Shown here in pieces: positions 1 through 10,800 of a stretch of 26,166 nucleotides of DNA; within the stretch, counting starts at the first letter, position 1; the number at the start of each line of letters is the position of its first letter. The stretch spans positions 24,805-50,970 of the forward strand of contig WKLE02000833.1 in NCBI GenBank assembly GCA_014885115.2. Direction: 5' to 3'. The position numbers and the translations under genes were made by a program. Source of the stretch: Asterionellopsis glacialis. Lineage: Eukaryota > Bacillariophyta > Plagiogrammaphyceae > Rhaphoneidales > Asterionellopsidaceae. Under the pieces are notes generated by a model that made no database searches, was not told the DNA's origin, and saw only the letters and a list, made by a program, of their open reading frames with translations.

Positions 1-769
1 TGAGTCAGGAGGCATTTTTGCAATTATTATTTTTTTGATCAAGGATGTTTCTCTCTCATTATAAAGATAGGAACCTATGGCCTATACGTGGTGCTTTCCC
101 CTTTTGTTTCTCTACAATCTGGGACTAATAATAGTCTCTAGGGGGCATGAACTGTATTTAACAAAGTCAAGCTCTTTATGATACTAGTGTAAAGGGATTA
201 ATTGCTACCATATTCAGAAATAGAAATATGGCTTCATCTCCCTAACCCCTCAAGTGCACTTTTGTGACAATTTAGTAGTAGCAAATAAGACGTTTCGGTC
301 AATAGAGTCAAAGTATTTCACAAACGCAATATGAGAGCAGTAGAAGTAAACTGTTAAATGAAAAAATACGTAATCTTTAACGATGTATATCCACCAAAGA
401 TATCAACAAACAGATTGGTACAACATTTTGAACTGAAGACACACCCCATTTTCGGCGATGCTTAAAAGTCGTGCGGGATTTGTTGCCTTCGACAGTATCG
501 AAATAAATAGTTAAAGCATATTAGATGTGCTTTTCTTTGAATTCATAGTAAAATCGTTGTCCAGTCAAATGGAGAAAAGGGTTCTTCGACATCAACATTA
601 ACTTTTGATGTATTTTTTATAGAGATCAGGAAAGGATACATTAAAAACTTCTATTTTGAGTTTTGCGGCTCTAGATTGGAACAGATTGAAACTATTCCTC
701 GTTACCAGCTTTATGGATCACAGATATGAATGAACTCTTGCCTCCTTTAATTTTGGACTCGTTTTCATA
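1..769. other. left-edge noncoding stretch
   Basis: This AT-rich stretch has no long reading frame on either strand and no family I recognise. It lies downstream of the CCDC12-like gene, so its right end should contain that gene's 3' UTR. A gene beyond the left edge could begin or end here, but I see no coding signal. Confidence 0.5.
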
Positions 770-1342
770 CTAGTCTAAATCGTCATCAGCATAATCATCC
801 TGTGCAGAAATTTGTGCTTCCTTCTCAAGCCGTTCTTTCAACAGTCTTACGATTGCTCTCTCTGTCCGTCGCTCTAGCTTGTCTAACTTTTGTTGAATAT
901 CTCTTTTCAAATCCCAATTAATTTTTTTCGGGCCCATAGCCTTGAGATTTTTATTATCATTTTGATTTACCAATTCTGGTGTTGCTTCTTGTTTGGCTTT
1001 TTCCAAAGCTTCTTCTAATGCTGTTCTTTTAGGTTTTGAAGATGGTGCTTGCTGTTCCAAGACTTCTTCAGTTCGTGATTTCTTGTTTGAAGGCGGTTCA
1101 TCATCAGCATTATCACCGTTATCATTATCTGAAACTGCTGCACCAGTCTTGCTGCTGTCGACTACTATCGCAACATCATTCGGGGCATAATTGCGAAACT
1201 TTATACTTGGCTTTTCTTCTTGTTTTGTTATTGGCTCGGAAGTGAAGGCCGATGGCTGCCCTTCATTTTCTATGGATGGTGCCGTTTTAGTTCGTCCTGC
1301 TCTTGCCGCCAAGGCTGCAAGTCTTGCTTTCCGGTCCGCCAT
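770..1342 (-). CDS. CCDC12: CCDC12/cwf18-family pre-mRNA splicing factor
   Basis: A 190-residue protein in one exon, starting at ATG (1342) and ending in TAG. Residues 4-17 (RKARLAALAARAGR) and 48-56 (KFRNYAPND) are the two conserved N-terminal blocks of CCDC12/cwf18. Residues about 135-172 form a charged helix (INWDLKRDIQQKLDKLERRT onward) that is the C-terminal coiled coil of the family. Between them lies an acidic, Ser/Asn-rich linker with a basic NKKSR patch. The human protein is about 166 residues, so this looks full length. The family is a component of activated spliceosomes in the nucleus. The gene is divergent from FCF1, with 610 bp between the start codons. Family assignment is firm; the splicing role is known from homologues and not shown here. 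Confidence 0.9.
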   Translation of the reverse strand: MADRKARLAALAARAGRTKTAPSIENEGQPSAFTSEPITKQEEKPSIKFRNYAPNDVAIVVDSSKTGAAVSDNDNGDNADDEPPSNKKSRTEEVLEQQAPSSKPKRTALEEALEKAKQEATPELVNQNDNKNLKAMGPKKINWDLKRDIQQKLDKLERRTERAIVRLLKERLEKEAQISAQDDYADDDLD

Positions 1343-1952
1343 CGTCGTCGTGTTGGTCTTCTAGAGAGGATGTTATTTTTTTTAGTTTTATGTTGGCTTG
1401 TTAGTTGTATTAAAATAACTTGTAACGGCAGCACGGATATGTATGTCTACCAGGTATTAATAATATGATCTGAGATCTCAGATCGACAGACAAGCAGTGA
1501 CAGTCCGTCTGCCTTACCCCCCGGTGCGATAGACCTCTCAATAAATCACTTGTCTTTCAAACGAGCGGTACATATTGTCTTATACGGGTGGTGCCACTAG
1601 TGGAGGCCCCCAAATATGTTTCAATTACGAACCCTCGGGCCCAATTCGCGCGTCTCGCGTGCGTAGAAGCCTTAGGACTTTGGACAAAAGATGCGAAGAA
1701 CAGACTTCTCCTGTTCAGAACCATCAAGGAAAAAATTGAACAAGTGCAATGTAGGATTACTTTACAAAGCAAAAGAAAGAAAAAAAGAACGAAAGCAGAG
1801 AACAACTGTGGAGCAAAAAACACAGCTCATCACAACAGGCGTACTATCGTGTCAACAACGATTATTGGCGACTATCAATAAGATTCCTTTTCAAAAGAGA
1901 TACTGCGCGTATAGGTCGAATAACATAATATAGAACAAGGGAAAAAAGAGAA
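1343..1952. promoter_or_regulatory. divergent promoter region, CCDC12 / FCF1
   Basis: This 610-bp interval lies between two divergent start codons and must hold both promoters and 5' UTRs. It contains an 18-bp perfect palindrome at 1467-1484. Open frames run across 1557-1933 on both strands, but they resemble no family and I treat them as chance. Confidence 0.6.
1467..1484. promoter_or_regulatory. 18-bp perfect palindrome
   Basis: GATCTGAGATCTCAGATC reads identically on both strands. It lies 125 bp upstream of the CCDC12 ATG and 469 bp upstream of the FCF1 ATG. A dimeric transcription factor site is possible; no factor is identified. Confidence 0.4.
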
Positions 1953-2679
1953 ATGGGCAAGTCGAAACAAACACGTAAATTTGCCGTGACGAAGAAAATA
2001 ATTAGTCCGAAGGATACACGTATTGCTTCTGTGGCAGAAAAGGCGAAAAAGAAAAAGGAAGAAGAACAGAAAAAGAAAGAACCACGCCAAGTAGAACAAG
2101 CTGTTTCATCTTTATTCTTTCAGCATAATGAAAAGTTAGGACCACCCTATCATGTTTTAGTTGATACTAACTTTATCAACTTTTCCATTCGGTAAGATCT
2201 AGATTGGCAAGAAACGAAATTTGAACAAAAGAAAATTAAGTCTATTCAATCGGTATCTCACACAAAAAGATAATTTTTCCTTTTCGCTTTTTTTTTTGGG
2301 GCGACAATTTTTAATTCGCAGAAAAAAATTAGACATTGTTCGGTCCATGATGGATTGTTTGTTAGCAAAATGTATTCCGTGTATTACAGATTGTGTCATG
2401 GGAGAATTAGAAAAACTTGGTGGGAAGTATAAAATTGCTTTAAGACTTGCCAAAGATCCAAGATTTGAAAGAATCCCATGTGACTGTAAAGGCTGTTATG
2501 CCGATGATTGTATTACACAAATGGCCAAACAATGGAGATGTTTTATTGTTGCAACATGTGACAAGGAATTACGAGGACGTATTCGAAAAATTCCTGGTGT
2601 ACCCTGTATGTATGTGAGTGGATATAGATATACAGTTGAACGCATGCCTGAAGCCTACGGTGCACCACGAAATGGATAG
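1953..2679 (+). CDS. FCF1: rRNA-processing protein FCF1 (PIN domain)
   Basis: Two exons, 1953-2191 and 2322-2679, join in frame (CG|A) to give 198 residues, the same length as human FCF1. The N-terminus is Lys-rich ([15 protein letters not shown]). The PIN domain follows, with LVDTNFINF (Asp71), [13 protein letters not shown] (Asp103), YADDCI (Asp141/142) and [18 protein letters not shown] (Asp160). The C-terminus [10 protein letters not shown] is diagnostic. FCF1/Utp24 is the endonuclease of the nucleolar small-subunit processome that cuts pre-rRNA at sites A1 and A2. The acidic residues needed for cleavage in the family are present. The gene is convergent with EMC6. The start fits conservation: MGK is the family N-terminus and an AG-rich leader (gggaaaaaagagaaATGG) precedes it. 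Confidence 0.97.
2192..2321 (+). other. FCF1 intron
   Basis: A 130-nt intron with donor GTAAGA and acceptor TTCGCAG preceded by a T-rich tract. Removing it restores the conserved junction FSIR|KKLDIV, which matches FSIKAKLDLV in animal FCF1. Confidence 0.93.
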
Positions 2680-3041
2680 TGTTCGATGGTTTCCTACCTA
2701 GGTGGTAAGAGAGGGAGGCAACCCAAAGCTTTCTAGACGGCGTTATGTAGATGATGACCAATTTCGAATCAATCCCCTCACTGGTGGCAGTATTCATGTG
2801 CGATGTCCTTTATAGCGACTGGCACAATTGAACATAGCATTACTTCACATTTCTAAAAGAGGAAAAATCTATTATTACCACAATCGAAAATTCAATTTGA
2901 CGAAAAAATTATTCTAAAAAAAGGTAGGATTTTTTTAGCTTCGTAATTGAGTCTATAAAAGGAGTTTCAATTCATCATCATCTCTGTAATCTCTATGTTC
3001 GAACTTCCAAGCCTTCCAATTTATATGTATTCTGTTTCATT
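2680..3041. other. convergent 3' spacer, FCF1 / EMC6
   Basis: These 362 bp separate two convergent stop codons and should hold both 3' UTRs. A 37-codon open stretch without ATG (2702-2815, plus strand) is present but matches nothing I know. No other feature is seen. Confidence 0.5.
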
Positions 3042-3655
3042 TTAAAACAGATACACCAAGCCATAAAATAGTGTCCAAAAGAGCATAAAGGAAAGACCAC
3101 ATTGTTGGATATTTGTTGTCAGGTATCCCATCCATGATTGTCTTGTGTATGCTTTCAGATTGAAATTCATTTTGGAAGCCCAAATGCACAAAGCCACAAA
3201 TACGTGCAATAAAATGAAACATGCTGCGCGGGAAATAATATAAAGAGATGAAGAATAAAACTGTTTAGTTACAAAGATCGTCAAAGCAAAAAAAATCTTG
3301 TAAACCAAATGGTCTCCCCATTTCAGTTTTTTTCGACAAGGTTCGCAAAGCGCTTTTTCCTTTCCATAAGTCACTATCATATTTGCATATTTTCAATCTC
3401 TACAAACAATCATCACACCCATCACATCATGCACAACATACAGCAAATATACAACGTACCCAACCCTTCTAACCCCGTGAGTCCTCCAATTCCAGCAACA
3501 CAACCTGAAACAATACCCATGTAAGATCGAACTTGATCAATTCGATTTAAATTTAACCTCAGAACCATTGGGTCAAATGCATCTTTCGAATCAACATCAT
3601 CTTTGGAGGCACCAGGCGCAGAGCCTCCATCGAGATTTGCCATTGGGTCCATCAT
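3042..3655 (-). CDS. EMC6: ER membrane protein complex subunit 6
   Basis: Two exons, 3460-3655 and 3042-3223, join in frame (G|CA) to give 125 residues; human EMC6 is 110. After a divergent 35-residue N-terminus comes NRIDQVRSYMGIVSGCVAG, then GIGGLTGLEGL at the splice junction. This is the family's conserved first membrane segment (AGILGLTGLYGF in human). The second exon gives a hydrophobic segment (ACFILLHVFVALCIW). The last is LSFMLFWTLFYGLVYLF, matching the family C-terminus (YVLFWTFLYGMVHVY). The protein is a three-segment subunit of the EMC, which inserts tail-anchored and polytopic proteins into the ER membrane. It is divergent from the MMPL-like gene. The start is the first of two consecutive ATG codons. 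Confidence 0.9.
3224..3459 (-). other. EMC6 intron
   Basis: A 236-nt intron on the minus strand with donor GTACGT and acceptor CCCGCGCAG. The join keeps frame and rebuilds the conserved GLTGL...F membrane segment of EMC6, which is the main support for the boundaries. Confidence 0.85.
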
Positions 3656-4096
3656 GGTTGCTTAGAGAAACTGTTCTTGATTAGATAAAGTGGTTTCCTT
3701 TTGTTATTGTTTCGATACGAAAGAAAGGTATCCTAATTCGTCTGACGTTGTCTTGATATCTCTAGCTGTAACAATAGTTTGCCGATAAGTTTGAACACAG
3801 TAAGAGTAATCTAGAGTGCAGATGAAAATGAAACTGTTCATCTCTTCACAGAGATGCTGGTCCAACCTGTAAAAACTTTGCTTTTTTGCGCAACTTCCGA
3901 AGCGAGACGGGTGAATCTCCCCTTCTGGGTAGCAGATTTCAGAGATTGAATGAACGACAGACCGCGGTACGGCCAATGACGAAAAGAAGTGCCTCAAAAG
4001 GGGCCGACTAACTAGGGCTAATTATTTATTATTTTCTCATTATGTTGTTGTTAACCCTAAAGACCAAAGAGCAGAATGAGGCGGATACCGACTGCA

Positions 4097-4114
4097 GTAC
4101 GAGCTCGCTCGTAC
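4097..4114. promoter_or_regulatory. inverted repeat, 8-bp arms
   Basis: GTACGAGC and GCTCGTAC form perfect arms around a 2-nt centre, 118 bp before the MMPL-like start codon. It could be a protein-binding site or a small hairpin; neither is shown. Confidence 0.35.
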
Positions 4115-4117
4115 ATA

Positions 4118-4145
4118 CAGTCTGTCTGTCAGTCAGCCAGTCAGT
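4118..4145 (+). repeat. CAGT/CTGT simple repeat
   Basis: An imperfect tetranucleotide repeat (CAGTCTGTCTGTCAGTCAGC and on) in the leader or proximal promoter of the MMPL-like gene. Confidence 0.5.
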
Positions 4146-4231
4146 ATGAATTCATTTCGGAAGTCGGAAGTTGAGAACATTTTTTGCGATTGACAAGTGA
4201 CAATCTACAGAACACAGAAACAACGTCAACC

Positions 4232-7200
4232 ATGATGAATCACGTAAGATCGCTCCTTTCACCACGGTCTCCGACAGGTCGCAACAACAGTGCAACAAGC
4301 TTATCTAGACCACGTGCTGATACAGATGAATCATCTTGGTTGGATAGACCACTATTTCTCCCTACTGACGATGATCCTCCTCAGCGAGAACGAACACATG
4401 GTTTACCTCCCGTGATCCCGCAATCGTCATCCAACCGATTGAGCCTAGCTTCATGCTGGAGTGAATTTGTTTCGAAATATAGAGTGCTCATTTTGATTGC
4501 AACATTTTGTTTCTTGTGGCCTTTAGGTGCAAGATCGTTCAAAAAATTTACAAATGCGACAGATTCAACATTTCATCCTGTCCCAAATTCACTCTCTGCT
4601 CGGGCGCAACATACATTCTCTGAATTATATTCCAATGATTGGTCAGACCCTATGCGACCAGTATTCATGATAGTTTTGGAGTCTTCTTCGAATCAAAGTT
4701 TAATAGAAAATAAGACTTCACCTACATACATATCAGCGAGGAACTTTTCCTTGGGACTTTCAACATATTTGAATAATACCTCCTTACAACATGAAACGAA
4801 AACACGAGTGACTTCCTATTATTCTCTTGATAATGAAAGACTCTCACAATTTGCTAAAGCTCTCGTTACTAAAGATGGCCGTACGGCTTTAATTCAAATC
4901 AATTATATCATTCCGAATAACCTTACCAATATTAAGCCATTTGTTAACGAGCTTCGGGAAAGTATTGAAATGTATGGATCTCGATATTGGTCTGATATTG
5001 GTAGTGATGATGACGCACCTTTATTTAATATATCATATACTGGTCTTAAATTCTTTCAATCAGACCTGATTACTTCAACACAAAATGACTTGCGACACAT
5101 GGATGCCATTGTTCTTCCAATCGCATTGCTACTACTGGGATGGGTTTTACCCAATGCTAGAACTCTCCGGCTATGGGTGGTCCCACTCGTGACGATATTC
5201 TCTACTATATGTGCTTGGTCCATAATCATGAATTATGTCGCACATCACAAACAGATTACACAATTCACACCATCTGTCATGATGTCATTGACATTGGGCA
5301 TGGGGGTTGATTATACTCTTTTCTTACTATCTCGATTCTTGGAAACCAAAATCCGACAAGAATGTAAGGTAGTGCACATGATTCAAAACGGAGGGCATGT
5401 CATCCTAACGAGTGGATTAACTCTCATGTGTACCTTTTTGGGCTTATGCTTCTTACCCTTGCAAATGCTGAAGAGTGTTGGTATTGGGGCGTCCGTAGCT
5501 ATCGGCAGTGCACTTTTAATGAATTTTACTGTCGTTCCTGCCCTTCTCAGCACAACCATGGGGAAATGGATTATTCAACCACCAAAAGAAGAAAGTGAAG
5601 AAGAACGTCACCATAATGAAGGAGGAGAAGAAGATAGAGAGCAAAGTCTACAAGTGGATACTGCAAATGCTGCCGATTTGCAAGAAGTATTAGTCGATAA
5701 TGCAAGTTCCCATGATTGTGACAGAACCCAACCAACAGATGCACCAAACGGTATACAGTGCCCAACAGAGAAACAAAGAGAAGAAAATGGAGAGCAAAGT
5801 GTTCAAGTAGATGCTGAAAATGACGCTGATCAGCAAGAAGTAGTAGTCGATTCGCATGATCCTGACAGAACCCAATCGACCGATGCACCAAACCATACTG
5901 GTACACTGTGCCCAAGAGAGGAGCACGCCATCTCCCAAACATCCTTTTGGTACAAACTTGGGCGTGTCTTATTGAACCCATGCTACTCTATATTGATCTT
6001 ACTGGGCATTGTATTCATTTTAATGCCAGTTGCTAGACACGCAACGAAAATCAAGAGTTCGATTTCTTTTGATTTACTTTTGCCTTCTTCAATTCCGTCG
6101 CTTAAAGCTTTCAATAGATTGAGTGACAAAATGGGACCAGGACGTTTGAGTCCTTACCGGATTTTATTTGATGGGAGATCGGCGAATATGAAATTTAATT
6201 CTGTGGAAGGATTTGATGTCATGCACCGCGTTGTTGACGAATTCATGGCAATTGACAAACAAGCAGAAAGCGACCTCAACAATACAAGTACGATCAACAT
6301 TCCTTTCAGCAAAATTGCAATCCGTGAGCTCAATGACAAGGTTCAATCCAATCAGGACATATTTGAAGAGATGAAACCGTGGACAAATGCCAGTGTTCCT
6401 GTGGAACTCATTCCAAATCACACAGCCGGCGTCACCCAATATAGCGGCATTGCAATTCTTGCTAACAAAAAAATATCTTACAAGGTTTACATAGCTGCCA
6501 AGGCTTGTTCGGCAGTAAAGCACCCATGTCCTTTTGAATCATTTCGTCTGCTTGATTATATAGATCGTGTAGTTTCTTCGAGTAACCACTCTTCGACATA
6601 TATTACAGCTACGTTAGGGGTGAATCCTTTCTCGGATGAAGGAGTAGCCTGGCTTTTGTCAGCTCGCAAGGTGTTGGAAAATCTTGAAGGAAGTGGTAGT
6701 TTGAAAGGTGTTGAAATTCATATAGAGGGAGGTGCCGCCATCGCGTACGATGCAGTCCAAGCGGTTTACGCCGCGTTCCCGACCGTGATTGCCGTTACTA
6801 CGGCTGTTATCTTTTTTCTCATGGGATTTTTTTTCCGGAGCATTGCGACTCCTTTACGGAGTATCGTTAGTATCGCACTGACTCTTGGCTTTGTATTTGG
6901 TATGGGTGTTTTAGTATATCAACATGGTATTTTAGAATGGACGGGAATTCGATGTTTAAGCGAATCATCGGTTGATGAAATTTCGTGGTTAGCTCCAATT
7001 ATGGCGTTCAGCATCATTGTTGGATTAGCTTTAGATTATGATGTCTTTCTTATCAGTCGCATATTGGAGTTCCGCATGGAGGGTTACGATCACCGAAGTT
7101 CAATCCTGGCAGGTCTTCATGCCACAGGAAGCCTTATCACAGCTGCAGGGATGATAATGGCGGTTGCATTTGGCGGGCTGATGCTCAGTACCTCTCCAGC

Positions 7201-7441
7201 TCTGTACCAGTGGTCGTTCTTGTTGACTGTAGCTGTTTTACTTGATACATTTGTGATTCGAACGTTAGTGGTTCCAATTATCATTGGATTCACTGGTAAC
7301 AAAATCAGCTGGTGGCCTAAAAAATTGCCTGAGGAACGTATAAATCTGTTTGAAGCGTCGTTACCAGAGGAGCAAACAAGCAATACCACAGAGGCACTGC
7401 TACTTGAGGCGGCATCTACGATTGATGAACAGCAAGAATAG
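4232..7441 (+). CDS. MMPL/SSD-type (RND superfamily) multi-pass membrane protein
   Basis: A 1069-residue protein in one exon. The start is the first in-frame ATG (context ACCATGA); the open frame extends 48 nt further upstream but has no ATG. It has the two-fold repeated layout of MMPL/Patched-like RND proteins. Each half has one membrane segment (first at about 83-103), a large extracytoplasmic loop rich in N-x-S/T sites, then a five-helix block. The signature GMGVDYTLFLLSR (356 on) is in the first half and GLALDYDVFLISRILE (931 on) in the second. Both keep the Asp of the proton/cation relay (Asp360, Asp935). A hydrophilic, Glu-rich insertion at about 455-570 links the halves and holds a 51-codon duplication. 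The family moves lipids or other hydrophobic substrates; the cargo here is unknown. Eukaryotic copies are often thought to be of bacterial origin, which I cannot test here. Confidence 0.88.
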   Translation: MMNHVRSLLSPRSPTGRNNSATSLSRPRADTDESSWLDRPLFLPTDDDPPQRERTHGLPPVIPQSSSNRLSLASCWSEFVSKYRVLILIATFCFLWPLGARSFKKFTNATDSTFHPVPNSLSARAQHTFSELYSNDWSDPMRPVFMIVLESSSNQSLIENKTSPTYISARNFSLGLSTYLNNTSLQHETKTRVTSYYSLDNERLSQFAKALVTKDGRTALIQINYIIPNNLTNIKPFVNELRESIEMYGSRYWSDIGSDDDAPLFNISYTGLKFFQSDLITSTQNDLRHMDAIVLPIALLLLGWVLPNARTLRLWVVPLVTIFSTICAWSIIMNYVAHHKQITQFTPSVMMSLTLGMGVDYTLFLLSRFLETKIRQECKVVHMIQNGGHVILTSGLTLMCTFLGLCFLPLQMLKSVGIGASVAIGSALLMNFTVVPALLSTTMGKWIIQPPKEESEEERHHNEGGEEDREQSLQVDTANAADLQEVLVDNASSHDCDRTQPTDAPNGIQCPTEKQREENGEQSVQVDAENDADQQEVVVDSHDPDRTQSTDAPNHTGTLCPREEHAISQTSFWYKLGRVLLNPCYSILILLGIVFILMPVARHATKIKSSISFDLLLPSSIPSLKAFNRLSDKMGPGRLSPYRILFDGRSANMKFNSVEGFDVMHRVVDEFMAIDKQAESDLNNTSTINIPFSKIAIRELNDKVQSNQDIFEEMKPWTNASVPVELIPNHTAGVTQYSGIAILANKKISYKVYIAAKACSAVKHPCPFESFRLLDYIDRVVSSSNHSSTYITATLGVNPFSDEGVAWLLSARKVLENLEGSGSLKGVEIHIEGGAAIAYDAVQAVYAAFPTVIAVTTAVIFFLMGFFFRSIATPLRSIVSIALTLGFVFGMGVLVYQHGILEWTGIRCLSESSVDEISWLAPIMAFSIIVGLALDYDVFLISRILEFRMEGYDHRSSILAGLHATGSLITAAGMIMAVAFGGLMLSTSPALYQWSFLLTVAVLLDTFVIRTLVVPIIIGFTGNKISWWPKKLPEERINLFEASLPEEQTSNTTEALLLEAASTIDEQQE
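5639..5930 (+). repeat. in-frame 153-bp tandem duplication inside the MMPL-like gene
   Basis: GAGCAAAGT recurs at 5639 and 5792, a 153-bp (51-codon) spacing. The two translated units align: EQSLQVDTANAADLQEV with EQSVQVDAENDADQQEV, then DRTQPTDAPN with DRTQSTDAPN and CPTEKQ with CPREEH. Unit two is shorter by a few codons. It lies in the cytoplasmic linker between the two transporter halves. Confidence 0.85.
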
Positions 7442-7853
7442 AAATTAACGCTGCTGGTCATGTCGTAAATGAAGATGTGGGTAAAGCTGCTTCCCCAATG
7501 CCTTTAACAAACTAAATGAAAGAATTTTATGCAAAAACTGAGCTCTACGACTATTGAATGTGAGTTTAGTTTCTTTTTCATTTGTTGGGTATCTCTTTTA
7601 AACTCAAGAAAAGATATATATATATATCTATAGGCTCCAACTTAAAATTTTACCGTACCTACAAGGGCGTGAGAAATCATCTACTTTTTCTGTAAACTGT
7701 AGAACTTTTAAAAAATCGTGTCACTCAAAAGATCTGAAACTTACTTTTTACGACCATAGAGGGTGGCTGTTTGAACTGTTATCCGAATCATCAAAATTTT
7801 GCATTACAAGTTAATTTTTTTGTCTTTTAAGTCTAAATTTAAACTACACTTCT
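7442..7853. other. convergent 3' spacer, MMPL-like / topoisomerase II
   Basis: These 412 bp lie between convergent stop codons. The stretch is AT-rich, with an 18-bp AT-alternating palindrome (AGATATATATATATATCT) at 7612-7629. No coding signal is seen. Confidence 0.5.
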
Positions 7854-10800
7854 CTAGTTTAGATAAGGTTCCAAAGCGTCTAAATCATCCCTCCAGAGAT
7901 CCTCCGGAGTTGAACTTTGAAGGTCAGACAGGCTTCTATCAGTTTTCGAAGCTTCCTCATGTAAATCCTGAATTTTGTCGGACGTTAAAGATGACATCGG
8001 CATATTGAGCAGGTAGTCATAATCTTTTTCATAAACATCGATGTCGCTGTCTGAAGCTTTTCGACGCTTTGCCAATTCGTTGTCATTCTTCAATGCTTTC
8101 AAATCTGACATTTTGTGAAAGCCAAGTTCATGCAATGTTCCAACTGTTTCTTGCTTGCTCTTTCTGCCACCAATTAAATCGAGACGTCCCTGGTTTACGG
8201 CAGTAATAAAATCAGCTTTGGTTCGAAGCAGCGTTGCCTTATAATTCAACTCACTTTCGAGAACAGATTTTCTATCGGCATAGAGCGCTAATCTAGTTGG
8301 AAAGAATGCATCAGCAATGCTTTGTGCAGAATCGAATAATTGTATTGTGTTACTGGTGTTGAAAGCATTCATATTTGTTAGTCGAAGGGAAGATTTAAGT
8401 CTGAAGCTTTTGTGAAAGTCATCTTTCATTAAACTACTCAATTTCTTCTCAGTGGCATACACTGTGAAAGAAACTGATGTAGTTGTGTGATTCTCCACAA
8501 ATGACTTGATGTCTCCATTTTCGCACATTTTCAAAAGGCGGTTTTTATATGCATCGGTCCATACTCCAATAGGAAGCTCAGTTATTAATGCTGAAGTCTT
8601 CGTCAAAGGTTCTATCTTCCCAATACTGATGTGGCCGTTTCCGTCAGCAGCAACTTCAATATCCCCGTCAAAGCCTCGTGCCCATGGATTGATAACTGGC
8701 AAATCTTCCAATCTATTAATTTTTGCTCGGATATAAGATAGGACATCGTGAGGGTTGTGAGGGGGTATGAATGTACTCCATCCAGTACCAATGCCCTCGG
8801 TTCCATTGACCAAAAGGAGAGGAATTATTGGACAATAAAAGTCGGGTTCGATTAGCTGTCCATCATCCTCTTTGTAATTTAACAATATGTCATCAGCCTC
8901 GGGAAACAAGTATCTAGCTATTGGTGAGAGGCGAGTAAAAATATATCGTGGTGATGCGGCATCTTGGCCTCCCATTAAACGGGTCCCAAACTGACCAGAG
9001 GGTTCCAAGAGATTGATGTTGTTGGAGCCAACGTAGTTCTGTGCCATTGCAATAACTTGAGAAAAAAAGAGAGAGAAAAAGAATTTTCAGTATTTGCATT
9101 TTTCAAAGAACTAAGAAAATATTAAAGAAACGCAGGCACGAGCTTACTTGTTGAGTGTAATGATGCTTCGCCATGGTGATACGCAGTATGTTCAGCACAA
9201 TACCCAGATAATTGTGCTACTTTGATTTCTGATTTGAGTTTTCGTTTAAAACAGGCGTACAAGACCTTACGCTGAGATGGTTTTAAGCCATCAATAACAC
9301 TCGGTAGACTTCTTACATTGTCTGCATTTGAGAAATGAATTAGTTCCTTATTCACAAAATCCTCGTATGTTACGGCACAGTCTTCTTCTGAATTCGCCGG
9401 AATACTGGAATCCTCATCTAACTGTTGAAGCATCCATTTTCGACGGTCTGACGCTCTCTCCTTGGCGAATGCCATATCCAAGAGTTCTCCATCAGTATCA
9501 GAATTCCACCGAAAAGGTCGAAAGTGGGCGCTAAAAGCCTTGAAATACTCCTTGGCTTCTGCAGGTGTACTCGTACCCAGACCTTTGTAATATTTGACAT
9601 TCCAATTCTTGATTTCATCGCTATTTTTGAGTGACGAACGCCAATCATTGTACTCTTTTATTGAAAAGAAAGATATACTTTCCTTCCCGCCCTTCTTTTT
9701 AACTTTAAGCAGAGGTGTTACAAAGGACGATAAAAATGGTTTTGCATTAGGATTGTCGACGGGCGGCAATAGTAGCTTCGGCCAAAAGTATCGGAAAAAG
9801 TTTAGAACGAGTCCCTTGATGTGCGCTCCATCATTATCCTGGTCTGTCATCAGCATAATATGCCTATATCGAAGTGATTGTCTTTCTTTCTCTGTTTCAT
9901 AGTCCATTCCAAAATCCAACCCAAGAATGTTACAAAGCGCATTCACCTCAGCATTATCTTTCAGTTTTTTTGAAGCAGCATGCCTAACATTTAGAAACTT
10001 TCCCCGAAGTGGAAATACGCCATAGTTCTCACGCCCAATCACTTCTAAACCAGCTACAGCCAATGCTTTGGCGGAGTCACCTTCCGTGAGAATCAAGGTG
10101 CACTCGTTATTGTTGGCATCTTTTCCCGCGTTGTACGCATCTTCTAGTTTAGGGATGGAAAGAACCTGGCGTTTGGTCTTTTTACCTCCACGTCGAAATA
10201 AGGCTGCTTGCTGTCTACTCTTGGCCGCTTGTACAACTTCCTCTATGATACCTGGACCACCCTTACCTAAAGGTTTCACAATCGCATGCAAATCTTTGCT
10301 AGAAAGGGTATAGCTGGTCCCAAATGTAGATGGAAGTGATGTCAGACATTCTTTCATTTGTGAATCAAATGAAGGGTTTTCAATAAGAGAGTTGCAGGAA
10401 ACAAAAAGATTTTGACGGATGTGAGCCGGTTTAACAGAACCGGCAATATCTGGCTCTCGTTTGGTAATCTCATCTGAAATGGCCTTAGTAATTTGTTGTG
10501 TAATGACATTGACATGGGTCCCCCCTTTCGCCGTTGCAACTCCATTGACAAATGAAATAGATTCGAAAGCCCCCGTATTTGATAATCCAATTCCAACCTC
10601 CCATCTCTTGTTGAGCTTTGCGTAAAGTAATGGAGGACACTGATCAGACCTGTATAATTGACTGTATTCTTTAAAGCCTTTCATGGACACATCTCGGCCA
10701 TTCAGTGTCACTTTTAGATCGCCCCATGAACATCCTGCAATATCAAGAACACGTCGACACATATTAGCATAGTCTTCTGGAGGGATTGACGTAGCATTCG

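Larger units (their letters stand above)
3656..4231. promoter_or_regulatory. divergent promoter region, EMC6 / MMPL-like gene
   Basis: This 576-bp interval lies between divergent starts. Its right third carries a short inverted repeat (4097-4114) followed at once by a CAGT/CTGT-type simple repeat (4118-4145), about 90-135 bp before the MMPL-like ATG. An open frame at 3704-3997 on the minus strand lacks an ATG and resembles nothing, so I do not call it. Confidence 0.6.

Noticed and set aside
1557..1933. Open frames on both strands in the CCDC12/FCF1 promoter
   Set aside because: Overlapping frames without conserved motifs; the plus-strand one at 1588 begins at a non-ATG codon. Most likely chance or leader sequence.
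2702..2815. Open stretch after FCF1 reading RRRYVDDDQFRINPLTGG on the plus strand
   Set aside because: It looks protein-like, but it has no ATG and no family match that I know. FCF1 already ends at its normal C-terminus. Too short to call.
3704..3997. 97-codon minus-strand frame between EMC6 and the MMPL-like gene
   Set aside because: It starts at a TTG codon, has no domain and lies in a divergent promoter.
4184..4231. Extension of the MMPL-like protein to 4184
   Set aside because: The extra 16 codons begin with TTG. The first ATG, in good context, is at 4232.
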